DNA from: Holophagales bacterium
Lineage (GTDB): Bacteria; Acidobacteriota; Thermoanaerobaculia; Multivoradales; Multivoraceae
Assembly: GCA_009837885.1 (NCBI GenBank)
Contig: VXSP01000029.1
Location: 8,150-72,149 of the forward strand
Length of the DNA: 64,000 nucleotides
Direction of reading: 5' to 3'
Shown here: positions 42,271 to 51,778 of the stretch, one piece after another
Layout of the letters: every line of letters begins with the position of its first letter
How positions within the stretch are numbered: the first letter of the stretch is position 1
Notes under the pieces: generated by a model
Database searches by the model: none
What the model was told of the DNA's origin: nothing
The model's input: the letters and a program-made list of their open reading frames with translations, nothing else
Made by a program: the position numbers and the translations under genes

Positions 42271-45200
42271 ATGAACGCTAGTCGAAGCCAGCCGGGCGTT
42301 CGCGTTCCGGCGTTGCTCGTTCTTGCGACTGCTCTTTGTCCGTCGTCCGTAGGCGCTCAGGCTGGAGTCTCGCCGCAGGATGCCGTTTCCGTTGCGTCAG
42401 CAGCGAGTGTCGCTGGGATCTCCGTGAGGTCCAGCGCGGGGTCCGACCAGACCTACGCCGGAGGCGACGAGATCGAGTTCACTGTGACCTTCAACGAGAA
42501 GGTCACAGTCGACACGGAAGATGGGGTTCCTTCGATCGACATCACGGTCGGAGTCGCGAAGCAGACAGCTCAGTACGACCGAGGCTCGGGTACGACCGAA
42601 CTCGTGTTCAGCCACATTGTCGTAATGGGCTCGCCGTCGGACATCGCGGCGTTCCAGCTCGGCAACACGACGAGACCTGGGAGGTACGGCGGCGACGACA
42701 CGGACGGCGTCAGCGTCGAGGCGGGGAAGATCAGACTGAACGGGGGCCTGATGACGAGCTCATCGGGCGATCGCGTGGATCTGGATCACCCGGCTTTGGG
42801 GACGCAGTCGAGTCACAAGGTCGACGGCACCCGTCCCATGCTCGATAGCCGGCCGGTCGCGAACGGCGACACGCTGGAGCTGGTGTACTCGGAAACTCTG
42901 GACGGGAACGCCGAACCGCCCACGAGCGCGTTCACCGTCTGGGTGAACCGCGCCACACGGAACGTGACAGACGTTTCCCTTAGCGGTAGCACGGTGACCC
43001 TCACTCTGGGTTCGGCCCTGAGCGCGGGAGACTCGGCTTCCGTCAAGTACTACTTCGACACGACCTACCTGCAGGACCTGCAGGGCAACCTCGCCTACCC
43101 CGTCGTTCCCACGTCGGTCCTCAACGCGACTCCCGAGACGTCGGTCGCGGATCCCGGAGGGCCCGACATCTCTTCGCTGGCAATCGGCTCCGATCCCGGG
43201 TCGGACGGAGTGTATGCCGGTACCGACACGATCGAGGTGACCGCGACCTTCAGCGACAACGTGACGGTGGACGCGACGAACGGCACGCCAGCGCTCCAGC
43301 TGATGGTGGGGAAGGCGATCAGGACGGCGACCTACACAGGTGGATCCGGGACATCGACACTGACGTTCGGCTACACCGTGGCTCAGGGCTACCCGCCGCG
43401 CGTGGCGAACTACGACAACTTCCATACGGACCACACGACCGCCGGAGGCGATGAGGACACCGACGGCCTGAGCATCGCGGCTGGCCGGATCTCCCTCAAC
43501 GGAGCGACGATCCGAAACGCGACGGACCTGGACGCGGACCTGGAACACGACGGCCTTGCGGTGCAACCGGGCCACAAGGTGGATGGGGTGTTTCCCACGG
43601 CCGACGGGCGGCCTGAAGTCGATGGGACGACGCTCAAGTACTCGTACGTCGAGACGCTGGACATGTCGTCGGCTCCGACTGCGGCCCCCTACGAAGTCGT
43701 CGGTGACGGCTCCGCTTCGTGGGCCGTTTCCGACGCTCCGCTGAGTGGCAGCACGATTACCCTGACTCTCGGGTCGGCTCTGGAGCACGACGATCGGGCG
43801 TGGCTCCGCTATCAGCCTGGCTCTTCGCCCATTCGGGATCTCGTGGGCAATCCGGCGAAGCGGTTGTACAACGTGTTCGTGGAGAACTTGATGCCGGTAC
43901 CGCCGCCACCGGCCATCGATCCGCTTGCGGCGAGCGTCGACTCGATCACCATCGGCTCGGACCCGGGCACGGACCAGACCTACGCCGGCGGCGAGGCGAT
44001 CGACGTCGTCCTGAACTACGACAAGAGCGTCACCGTTGACACGACGAATGGCACACCTTCGATCGAGATCGAGGTCGGCCGCTCCAGGAAGACGGCCTCC
44101 TACGTGTCCGGTTCGGGCAGCAGTGCGCTGACGTTTCGCTACACGGTGGTCACGGGCCTGCCCCGGAACTTCATCGGCATCCTCCGGTTACTGGGGTATC
44201 AGACGCCTCCTGCGGGGGACGAGGATGACGACGGGATCCGGGTCCCGGCCGGGAACGTCGCGCTGAAGGGCAGTGTCATCGAGGATGACGAGAACAGAGC
44301 GGCGAACGTACCGCATCCGAAACTCCCTACCCAGGCTGGACACCGGGTGGATGGTGTTCAGCCCTACGTGGAATCGGACGACGACGGCTCTGCGGACGGC
44401 GACTCCATCCGGGTCACCTACAGCGAGTCGCTGGATGCCGGGGAGGTCAACCCCGCCGGCTTCAAGGTCGTGGTCGACGGCGTGGAGCGGACCGTGTCCG
44501 AGGCGACGGTTCAAGGAGCCAAGGTGATCTTGACGCTCGACTCACCCGTAACGGAGGACGACGAGGTCATGCTGGGCTACAACCCCGGCATCGTTCCCGT
44601 CCGGGATCCGGCGGGCAACGCGGCGTACGACCAGAGCGTCGAAGTGCAGTCCACTGATGACGACGATGTGGGCGGCAACACCGGCGGCGGCGGAGGAGGA
44701 AGTGGCGGCGGTGGCGGCGGAACGGAAAACGAGGACGATGACGACGGCGAGGGCGGCGGCGGCGGAGGAAGTGGCGGCGGAGGTAGTGGCGGCGGTAGTG
44801 GCGGCTTAGCCCCACGGGCGGCGTTCACCCAGGATGCGGAGTGCGGTGCCGACGGTCTCTGTCGGGCGAAGACGGAAACCCCGGTGACGTTCACCGACAC
44901 CAGCACCGGGAACGCCGCCCAGCGCAACTGGGATTTCGGCGACGGGAACACGGCGGGCAGCCAGAAGACGGATCACGCCTGGATGGAGCCGGGCTTCTAC
45001 AAGGTGACCCTGAACGTGCGCAGCGGCTCGATGGAGTCGATGGAAACCCGCATGTTCCTGGTCGAGCCGGTCAACCCGGCAGGTACGTGCGAAGTGGACG
45101 GAGAGACGCTGTGCCTTCAGGATGCGCGGTACTCGCTGGAAGCAGAGTGGTGGAACCCCGAAGGCGATGGCGGTGCGGCGAAGGTGGTCCACGCCGGGAC

Positions 45201-45465
45201 GAACGATTCGGCCCTGCTCCGGTTCTTCAACCGGGACAACTGGGAAGTGCTCATCAAGGTGCTGGACGGATGTGCGGTCAACGGTCACATGTGGGTGTTC
45301 GGGGCCTCGACGACCAACCTCGGATACTCGATCCGGGTCACGGACACGGTGACCGGCGAGGTCAAGGAGTACCGGAACGAAGCTGGCCTGCCGGCGCCCG
45401 CGATTGCGGATGTGACCGCGTTCGCCGACGGTTGCACTGGTGGAGCGAATCCGGCAAACCAGTAG
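42271..45465 (+). CDS. giant secreted SwmB/PKD repeat protein with shared C-terminal domain
   Basis: A 1064-aa exported protein. Signal peptide to VGAQ (about residue 30). Three ~250-aa units follow (DNA about 42412, 43165 and 43936 onward), each opening with a DQTYAGG-type strand, a cadherin/Ig-like half, then a SwmB half such as SGSTVTLTLGSALSAGD. A Gly/Asp/Glu-rich linker (residues about 805-850) separates these from a PKD domain with WDFGDGNT. The last ~115 residues are the domain shared with three other window proteins (EVLIKVLDGCAVNGHMWVF). An adhesin or matrix role is inferred. The ATG at 42271 follows GGGGAAACTG; the frame itself opens at an earlier, unlikely start. Confidence 0.87.
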   Translation: MNASRSQPGVRVPALLVLATALCPSSVGAQAGVSPQDAVSVASAASVAGISVRSSAGSDQTYAGGDEIEFTVTFNEKVTVDTEDGVPSIDITVGVAKQTAQYDRGSGTTELVFSHIVVMGSPSDIAAFQLGNTTRPGRYGGDDTDGVSVEAGKIRLNGGLMTSSSGDRVDLDHPALGTQSSHKVDGTRPMLDSRPVANGDTLELVYSETLDGNAEPPTSAFTVWVNRATRNVTDVSLSGSTVTLTLGSALSAGDSASVKYYFDTTYLQDLQGNLAYPVVPTSVLNATPETSVADPGGPDISSLAIGSDPGSDGVYAGTDTIEVTATFSDNVTVDATNGTPALQLMVGKAIRTATYTGGSGTSTLTFGYTVAQGYPPRVANYDNFHTDHTTAGGDEDTDGLSIAAGRISLNGATIRNATDLDADLEHDGLAVQPGHKVDGVFPTADGRPEVDGTTLKYSYVETLDMSSAPTAAPYEVVGDGSASWAVSDAPLSGSTITLTLGSALEHDDRAWLRYQPGSSPIRDLVGNPAKRLYNVFVENLMPVPPPPAIDPLAASVDSITIGSDPGTDQTYAGGEAIDVVLNYDKSVTVDTTNGTPSIEIEVGRSRKTASYVSGSGSSALTFRYTVVTGLPRNFIGILRLLGYQTPPAGDEDDDGIRVPAGNVALKGSVIEDDENRAANVPHPKLPTQAGHRVDGVQPYVESDDDGSADGDSIRVTYSESLDAGEVNPAGFKVVVDGVERTVSEATVQGAKVILTLDSPVTEDDEVMLGYNPGIVPVRDPAGNAAYDQSVEVQSTDDDDVGGNTGGGGGGSGGGGGGTENEDDDDGEGGGGGGSGGGGSGGGSGGLAPRAAFTQDAECGADGLCRAKTETPVTFTDTSTGNAAQRNWDFGDGNTAGSQKTDHAWMEPGFYKVTLNVRSGSMESMETRMFLVEPVNPAGTCEVDGETLCLQDARYSLEAEWWNPEGDGGAAKVVHAGTNDSALLRFFNRDNWEVLIKVLDGCAVNGHMWVFGASTTNLGYSIRVTDTVTGEVKEYRNEAGLPAPAIADVTAFADGCTGGANPANQ
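44680..44812 (+). repeat. Gly-codon repeat tract in the SwmB protein linker
   Basis: Reiterated GGCGGCGGAGGAAGT-type units encode poly-Gly with Ser and an acidic patch; the tract is a flexible linker and a likely replication-slippage site. Confidence 0.8.
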
Positions 45466-45560
45466 CCTCGTCAACTCGCCGGCCATCGGCTAGAGTCGTC
45501 GGGTTCAAGGTCAAGCAACGGATCGACGAAGACGGCACCTTCGCGGTGCGGGGAGACAGC

Positions 45561-46892
45561 ATGGACGGAACCTCCAGGCGCAGTTTCATCACCGGAGCTT
45601 CGGCGGCCCTGCTTGCGGGCGGAGTCGGGGGCGGTGCGGCCACGGCGGCCAACACGGCATCTGACGTGGGCCGCGCCCGCGGCGACGCGACGCTGCGGAT
45701 CGGCCTGATCGGCTGCGGCGGACGCGGCACGGGCGCCGCGGCGCAGGCCATGTCGACCGAAGGACCGGTCGAGCTGGTGGCGATGGCCGACGCGTTCGAG
45801 GATCGGCTGGACAACTGCTACGCGCAGCTCGCCGAGCTGGGCGAGAACGGGTCGTTCGAGAACGGCAAGAGGCTGCAGGTGCCGGCGGAGAACCGGTACG
45901 TCGGTTTCGATGCCTACCGCAAGGTGATCGACTCCGGCGTCGACGTCGTCGTCCACGCGACGCCGCCGGGCTTCCGGCCGGAACACTTCGAGTACGCGGT
46001 CGAGCAGGGCAAGCACGTGTTCATGGAGAAGCCGGTGGCCGTCGACGCGCCGGGCGTGCGGCGGGTGCTCAAGGCGGCCAAGGCGGCGAAGGAGAAGAAC
46101 CTGAAGGTCGGCGTCGGACTGCAGCGGCACCACAGCGCGATGTACAACGAGACGATCGACCGCATCCACGACGGCGCGATCGGCGACGTCGTCGCACTTC
46201 GCGTCTACTGGAACGGCTCCGGCGTCTGGGTGCGGGCGCGCAAGCCGGGTCAGACCGAGATGGAGTACCAGATGCGCAACTGGTACTACTTCAACTGGCT
46301 CTGTGGCGACCACATCGTCGAGCAGCACATCCACAACATCGACGTCGGCAACTGGGTCAAGGGCGGGCATCCGGTCGAGGCCCAGGGCCAGGGCGGCCGC
46401 CAGTGGCGGAACGGCCCCGACCATGGCGAGATCTTCGACCATCACTTCGTCGAGTACACCTACGACGACGGCGCGGTCATGCTGAGCCAGTGCCGGCACA
46501 TCCAGAACTGCTGGGACCAGGTCGCCGAGTTCGCGCACGGCAGCAAGGGCCGGGCGAGCCTCGCCTCCGGCCTGATCGAGGCGCCGGGCGGCTGGAACCA
46601 CCGCGAGCCGGAGGACGAGAAGAGCCCGTACCAGGTCGAGCACGACCGCCTGTTCGAGGCGATTCGCGAAGACAAGCCCTTCAACGAGGCGAAGAACGGA
46701 GCGATCGCCACGATGACGGCCGTGATGGGCCGGATGGCGACCTACTCCGGCAAGAAGATCACCTGGAAGGAAGCGCTCAAGTCCGACGCGTCGCTCGAGC
46801 CCGCGACCTACGCCTGGGACGCCGACCCGCCGACCGTGCCGGACGAGAAGGGCCGGTACGCGGTGGCGGTGCCGGGAGTGACGAAGGCGTAG
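45561..46892 (+). CDS. Tat-exported Gfo/Idh/MocA family oxidoreductase
   Basis: A 443-aa secreted NAD(P)-type oxidoreductase. Tat signal SRRSFITGASAALLAGGVGGG; Rossmann LRIGLIGCGGRGTGAAAQA (about 45-63); catalytic-type FMEKPVAVDAPG (about 155-166); NWYYFNWLCGDHIVEQHIHNIDVGNW (about 240-265) is a motif of the acidobacterial/planctomycete secreted subgroup. It acts presumably on a sugar or inositol-like ring outside the cytoplasm. It is the second such gene in the window (first at 25101-26570). TAGAGT (45491-45496) is a possible -10. Confidence 0.92.
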   Translation: MDGTSRRSFITGASAALLAGGVGGGAATAANTASDVGRARGDATLRIGLIGCGGRGTGAAAQAMSTEGPVELVAMADAFEDRLDNCYAQLAELGENGSFENGKRLQVPAENRYVGFDAYRKVIDSGVDVVVHATPPGFRPEHFEYAVEQGKHVFMEKPVAVDAPGVRRVLKAAKAAKEKNLKVGVGLQRHHSAMYNETIDRIHDGAIGDVVALRVYWNGSGVWVRARKPGQTEMEYQMRNWYYFNWLCGDHIVEQHIHNIDVGNWVKGGHPVEAQGQGGRQWRNGPDHGEIFDHHFVEYTYDDGAVMLSQCRHIQNCWDQVAEFAHGSKGRASLASGLIEAPGGWNHREPEDEKSPYQVEHDRLFEAIREDKPFNEAKNGAIATMTAVMGRMATYSGKKITWKEALKSDASLEPATYAWDADPPTVPDEKGRYAVAVPGVTKA

Positions 46893-46925
46893 CGGGCGGC
46901 GCGCAGCCCGGAACCCCTTGTCGCC

Positions 46926-47405
46926 ATGGCGACGTCAGCTGCAGCGCAGCAGATCACCGAACAGGCTGTCATTGGTGCACAGAAGGCCTGGGGCGAGGGC
47001 ATTGTCGCGATTGCCAAGACTCATGCCGATGGCGGCGACTACGCCGCCCGTGCGACGAAACACATCAAGGACCTTTATGCATATGGCGAAACCAGGGTCA
47101 TGTTCAAGCCGACCATGGCAGCGGAGAACCAGTTCCGCGATACGTTTGACGGGGCTCTGAGCTACTTCATCGGGCAAGACGGAACGGAGGACAAGGGGTT
47201 CGCGATCTCGGGCTGGACCAATGTTCGGTGGGAGAACGACGGCATCTACACCAACGACGCCTCCGCAATGGCCATGGGCAACTACTACTTCAAGGGCCCG
47301 GACGGTAGCGAGACAAAGGTCGAGTTCACCTTTGGCTACATCCTTGTTGACGGTGATCTGAAGATCAATCTTCATCATTCATCGCTGCCCTACAGCCCCG
47401 AGTAG
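46926..47405 (+). CDS. NTF2-like/SnoaL-type protein
   Basis: A 159-aa cytosolic protein with no signal peptide. ITEQAVIGAQKAWGEGIVAI is the opening helix, GGDYAARATKHIKDLYAYGE a conserved segment, AMGNYYFKGPDGSETKVEFTFGYILVDG and INLHHSSLPYSP the C-terminal strands. The end is strongly conserved in a family that I recall being labelled phosphoribosyl-AMP cyclohydrolase in some genomes; nothing here supports that label, and an NTF2/SnoaL fold is my reading. GC is visibly lower than the flanks. Confidence 0.75.
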   Translation: MATSAAAQQITEQAVIGAQKAWGEGIVAIAKTHADGGDYAARATKHIKDLYAYGETRVMFKPTMAAENQFRDTFDGALSYFIGQDGTEDKGFAISGWTNVRWENDGIYTNDASAMAMGNYYFKGPDGSETKVEFTFGYILVDGDLKINLHHSSLPYSPE

Positions 47406-47456
47406 TCGCGGAGCCGGGCCGGTAGCCGTCGGTGTCGAGTGGACCTGGTCGAGGCT

Positions 47457-47473
47457 GGCGCCTTGACGGCGCC
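47457..47473. terminator. possible bidirectional hairpin terminator
   Basis: GGCGCC-TTGAC-GGCGCC between two converging genes (stops at 47405 and 47476); no T-run on either side. Confidence 0.35.
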
Positions 47474-47475
47474 CG

Positions 47476-48150
47476 CTAACGCGCCGCCTTGAACGCCGCC
47501 AGGAACTGGTGGTCGCCCCAGGCGATCCGCAACACCGCGCCCGGTTCGACTTCCAGGAACTCGATCGTCAGCTTCTCGGTCGGCTCGTCGGCCGTGGAGT
47601 GCTCGAGCGGCACCTCGACTGCGTCGGCGGTCGCGTTGCGCTGGCTGCCCCAGATGTCGGCCTCGCCGTTGAACACGAGGCTCCATCCATCGGCGGTCCG
47701 CTTGGGCCACAGGCTGTAGACCCCCGGATAGTCGGGGGAGGCGTTGCCGTAGGGGACGACGACTCCGTCGAAGGAAAGCGAGGCGTGGGCGAGCAGCTTG
47801 ACGGCCCGGCCGCTGTTCCAGGCGGAGACCTCGCCGGTCCCCAGGCTCTCGAACGCCCGGTAGTCGTCGCTGTCGGTCAACAGGTCCGGATAGGAGATCC
47901 GGAGTTGCTTGCCGGCCAATTCGATCTCGGCCAGGTTGCCGTACCGCAGTCGGCGGAACCGTTCCCGCCGGGCCTCGGCCCTTGCTTCGGCGTCGTCGTC
48001 CGCGGTCTGGGCGGTCGCCGGTGCGGAGTCGGGTCGGTCCGAGCCCGCCGGCTCCTGGGCGGCGATCGGGGCGGCCGCGAGGAGCAGGGCGGCCAGCAGG
48101 GCCAGGGAAGCCAGAGGAACCAGGGGGATCTGCGTCGTCGTCGTTCTCAC
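47476..48150 (-). CDS. DUF2911 secreted protein
   Basis: A 224-aa exported protein with signal to IAAQ (about residue 31), then a charged linker and a DUF2911 domain (LRISYP.L, WNSGRAVKLLAHASLSFDGVVVPYGN, YPGVYSLWPKRTADGWSLVFNGEADIWG). The function of DUF2911 is unknown; it is common in Bacteroidota and Acidobacteriota periplasms. GTG start has a GGAG ribosome site. It converges with the NTF2-like gene and is divergent from icmF. Confidence 0.85.
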   Translation of the reverse strand: MRTTTTQIPLVPLASLALLAALLLAAAPIAAQEPAGSDRPDSAPATAQTADDDAEARAEARRERFRRLRYGNLAEIELAGKQLRISYPDLLTDSDDYRAFESLGTGEVSAWNSGRAVKLLAHASLSFDGVVVPYGNASPDYPGVYSLWPKRTADGWSLVFNGEADIWGSQRNATADAVEVPLEHSTADEPTEKLTIEFLEVEPGAVLRIAWGDHQFLAAFKAAR

Positions 48151-48282
48151 GGCGAACTCCGGTAGAGGTTGCGAAGGATCGGACGGTAGTGGCGGAGCTT
48201 ACAGCCCGCGATCGGCTTCACGGTCGGATCCGTGCGTCGGCAGTAGACTTCGGGCCGAGGTTCATCGTCTGGACACCGTCGC

Positions 48283-51200
48283 ATGACCACTCCTGAACAG
48301 GATCCGCGGATCCGGCCCGCCGAGGATGCCAGCCCGCTTCGCTTCGTGACCGCCGCGTCGCTGTTCGACGGACACGACGCGGCAATCCACATCATGCGGC
48401 GGATGATCCAGGACCGCGGGGCCGAGGTGATCCACCTGGGTCACAACCGCGGCGTCGACGAGATCGTCCGGGCAGCCGTGCAGGAGGACGCCGACGCGAT
48501 CGCGATCAGCTCCTACCAGGGCGGCCACATCGAGTTCTTCCGCTACATGATCGACCGGCTGGCGGAGGAGGGCAGGGAAGACGTCCTCGTGTTCGGCGGC
48601 GGCGGCGGCACGATCACACCGGAGGAGATCGCGGAACTCGAGGCCTACGGAGTCGAGCGGATCTACCACCCCGACGACGGGTTGAAGATGGGCCTCCCGG
48701 CGATGATCGACGACGTCGTCGAGCGGACCCATGCGAAGCGCCGGCCGGCGCCCGAACCGCGTTTCGGCGTGCGCGTGGCCTCGGAACCGGGCGGGGACAT
48801 CGAGTTGTCGCGCCTGCTCTCCGCCATCGAGCGCGGGGCGGTCGGCGAGTCCGAGCTGCGCCGCTTGCGCAAGGAGTGGCAGTTGGCCGGCGCCGGCGTG
48901 CCGGTCGTGGGCCTCACCGGCACCGGCGGCGCGGGCAAGAGCAGCGTCGCCGACGAGCTGCTGAACCGCTTCCTCGAGTGCATGCCCGAAACGTCTTCCG
49001 GAATGCGGATCGCCCTCCTGGCGGTCGATCCGACGCGGCGGCGGACGGGCGGCGCCCTGCTCGGCGACCGCATCCGGTTGAACAGCCTGCGCAGCGAGCG
49101 GGCCTTCATGCGCTCGATGGCGACGCGGCGGCAGCACCGCGCGACGAGCGAGGTGCTCGGCGACGCGATCGCGCTGCTCAAGGCGTCCGGATTCTCGATG
49201 GTCCTCGTGGAGACCGCCGGCATCGGCCAGAGCGACAGCGAGATCGTCGACCTGGTCGATCTCTCCATCTACGTGATGACCTCGGACTACGGCGCGGCGA
49301 GCCAGCTCGAGAAGATCGACATGCTCGACTTCGCCGACGTCATCGTGCTGAACAAGTTCGACCGCCGCGGCGGCCAGGACGCTCTCCGCGATGTCCGCAA
49401 GCAGTGGCGGCGCAACCGGCTCGCCTTCGATACAGCCGACGAGGACGTGCCGGTCTACCCGACGATCGCCAGCCAGTTCCAGGACCCGGGCGTGAACTGG
49501 ATGTTCTGGAACGTGTGCCGGCTGCTCCGGGAGCGGCTCGACCTGGACGAGGCTGCGTGGACCCCCGAGGTCGACCTGGAGGAGCGCGAGCCGAAGGCGG
49601 CCGTGCTGATCCCGGACAACCGGAATCGCTACCTCGCGGAGATCGCCGAGGCGGGCCGCGCCGCCGAGGCCGACGCCGGGCGCCGCGCGGCCGCCGCCTC
49701 GAAGGCGCACGGCTGCTACCGGGCTCTGGCTGAGCTGGACGATCCGGACCTTCCGAAGCCTCTTGCAGGGTACGCGCCCGAGGCGCTCGATCCGGCGCCC
49801 GACCAGACGCTGGCGCGGCTGCGCCGGAGGTACCAGGAAGCGCTGGCGGAAGTCGGCGCCGAGGCGGCGGAACTCCTGAAGGACTGGCCCGAGCGCGTCG
49901 ACGCCGCCCGTGCCGACCAGTACAGCTACCCGGTCCGCGGCCGCGAGGTCACGGGCGAGAACTACGTCACCACCCTGAGCCACCTGCGGATGCCGAAGCT
50001 GGCGCTGCCCGAGTACTCGGACTGGGGCGACCTGCTCCGCTTCCTGATGAAGCACAACTTGCCGGGGGCCTATCCCTACACCGCTGGCGTCTACCCCTAC
50101 CGTCGCCGGGGCGAGGAACCGACGCGGATGTTCGCGGGCGAGGGGATCGCTGAGCGCACGAACCGGCGATTCCACTTCGTGTCGCGCGGGCAGCCGGCGA
50201 ACCGTCTGTCCACCGCGTTCGACTCGGTGACGCTCTACGGTTCGGATCCGGGGCTCAGGCCCGACATCTGGGGCAAGGTCGGCAACTCGGGCGTCTCGAT
50301 CGCCACCGTCGACGACATGAAGCGGCTTTACTCGGGGTTCGACCTCTGCGACCCGGCGACGTCCGTTTCGATGACGATCAACGGCCCGGCGCCGACCATC
50401 CTCGCCTTCTTCATGAACGCCGCGGTCGACCAGCAGGTCGAGCGTCACCTGCGGGAAACCGGCGGCCTGGAGCAGGCGCGGGCGGAGATCGACCGGCGGT
50501 CCGGCGGCGACGTGCCGGTCTACCGCGGCGAGCTGCCAGAGGAGAACGGCGGCCTGGGACTGGAGTTGCTCGGCATCTCCGGCGACCAGGTGGTCGAGCG
50601 CGACGTCTACGAGCGCATCCGCGCCGACGCCCTGAGCCGCGTCCGGGGCACGGTCCAGGCGGACATCCTGAAGGAGGACCAGGCCCAGAACACGTGCATC
50701 TTCTCGACCGAGTTCTCCCTACGGATGATGGGCGACGTCCAGCAGTTCTTCATCGACCACAACGTCCGCAACTACTACAGCGCCTCGGTCAGCGGCTACC
50801 ACATCGCCGAGGCCGGAGCGAACCCGATCACCCAGTTGGCGTTCACGCTCGCGAACGGCTTCACGATCGTCGAGTACTACCTGGCGCGGGGAATGGCGAT
50901 CGACGACTTCGCGCCCAACCTGTCCTTCTTCTTCTCGAACGGGATGGATCCCGAGTACGCCGTGATCGGCCGGGTCGCCCGACGGATCTGGGCACGTGCG
51001 ATGCGCGAGCGCTACGGCGCCTCAGCGCGCAGCCAGATGCTGAAGTATCACATCCAGACCTCCGGCCGTTCCCTTCACGCCCAGGAGATCCAGTTCAACG
51101 ACATCCGGACCACGCTGCAAGCGCTGTACGGCATCCTCGACCGCTGCAACTCCCTGCACACGAACGCCTTCGACGAGGCGATCACGACGCCGACCGAACA

Positions 51201-51747
51201 GTCCGTGCGGCGCGCGCTGGCGATCCAGTTGATCATCAACCGGGAGTTCGGGCTCAACCGGAGCGAGAATCCCTGGCAGGGCTCCTTCGCCCTGGACCAG
51301 TTGACCGACGCGGTGGAGGAGGCGGTCTACCTGGAGTTCGAGCGCCTCGCCGAACGGGGCGGCGTGCTGGCGGCGATGGACACGATGTACCAGCGCTCGA
51401 AGATCCAGGACGAGAGCATGGAGTACGAGGCGAAGAAGCACGACGGCAGCCTGCCGGTGGTCGGCGTGAACACCTTCCTCGCCGAAGGCCAGGACTTCGC
51501 GGAGACAGTCGAGGCGGAACTCATCCGCTCGACGGACGACGAGAAGCGGCAGCAGATCGAGAGTCTGGCCGCCTTCCACCGCCGCCACGGCGACCATTCA
51601 GGGGCGTGTCTCGAGCGGCTCCAGGACGTGGCGCGGCGGCGCGGCAACGTGTTCGCGGAACTGATGGAGACGGTCAAGCACTGCTCGCTCGGCCAGATCT
51701 CGGACGCGCTCTACCGCGTCGGCGGCGAGTACCGGCGGAGCATGTAG
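48283..51747 (+). CDS. icmF: fused isobutyryl-CoA mutase IcmF
   Basis: A 1154-aa fusion of the B12-binding subunit, the MeaI-type G-protein chaperone and the mutase, catalysing adenosylcobalamin-dependent rearrangement of isobutyryl-CoA to n-butyryl-CoA. The cobalamin motif is FDGHDAAI (28-35) with base-off His31; the G-domain has GTGGAGKS (213-220), ETAGIGQSD (310-318) and NKFD (357-360); the mutase barrel begins near 580 (PYTAGVYPY, GNSGVSI). All three modules look intact. It works in branched-chain acyl-CoA metabolism. TAGACT (48244-48249) precedes the ATG by 33 nt. It is one of the largest and surest calls here. Confidence 0.96.
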   Translation: MTTPEQDPRIRPAEDASPLRFVTAASLFDGHDAAIHIMRRMIQDRGAEVIHLGHNRGVDEIVRAAVQEDADAIAISSYQGGHIEFFRYMIDRLAEEGREDVLVFGGGGGTITPEEIAELEAYGVERIYHPDDGLKMGLPAMIDDVVERTHAKRRPAPEPRFGVRVASEPGGDIELSRLLSAIERGAVGESELRRLRKEWQLAGAGVPVVGLTGTGGAGKSSVADELLNRFLECMPETSSGMRIALLAVDPTRRRTGGALLGDRIRLNSLRSERAFMRSMATRRQHRATSEVLGDAIALLKASGFSMVLVETAGIGQSDSEIVDLVDLSIYVMTSDYGAASQLEKIDMLDFADVIVLNKFDRRGGQDALRDVRKQWRRNRLAFDTADEDVPVYPTIASQFQDPGVNWMFWNVCRLLRERLDLDEAAWTPEVDLEEREPKAAVLIPDNRNRYLAEIAEAGRAAEADAGRRAAAASKAHGCYRALAELDDPDLPKPLAGYAPEALDPAPDQTLARLRRRYQEALAEVGAEAAELLKDWPERVDAARADQYSYPVRGREVTGENYVTTLSHLRMPKLALPEYSDWGDLLRFLMKHNLPGAYPYTAGVYPYRRRGEEPTRMFAGEGIAERTNRRFHFVSRGQPANRLSTAFDSVTLYGSDPGLRPDIWGKVGNSGVSIATVDDMKRLYSGFDLCDPATSVSMTINGPAPTILAFFMNAAVDQQVERHLRETGGLEQARAEIDRRSGGDVPVYRGELPEENGGLGLELLGISGDQVVERDVYERIRADALSRVRGTVQADILKEDQAQNTCIFSTEFSLRMMGDVQQFFIDHNVRNYYSASVSGYHIAEAGANPITQLAFTLANGFTIVEYYLARGMAIDDFAPNLSFFFSNGMDPEYAVIGRVARRIWARAMRERYGASARSQMLKYHIQTSGRSLHAQEIQFNDIRTTLQALYGILDRCNSLHTNAFDEAITTPTEQSVRRALAIQLIINREFGLNRSENPWQGSFALDQLTDAVEEAVYLEFERLAERGGVLAAMDTMYQRSKIQDESMEYEAKKHDGSLPVVGVNTFLAEGQDFAETVEAELIRSTDDEKRQQIESLAAFHRRHGDHSGACLERLQDVARRRGNVFAELMETVKHCSLGQISDALYRVGGEYRRSM

Positions 51748-51778
51748 GCGCCGGCGCCTGCGACTGCCGGCATCGTCG

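Noticed and set aside
44680..44812. Short tandem repeats resembling a CRISPR-like array
   Set aside because: In-frame Gly codon reiteration inside a protein linker; no spacers and no cas genes.
48262..50448. 728-aa open frame on the minus strand
   Set aside because: Antisense shadow inside icmF, a clear full-length IcmF; long antisense frames are common at this GC.
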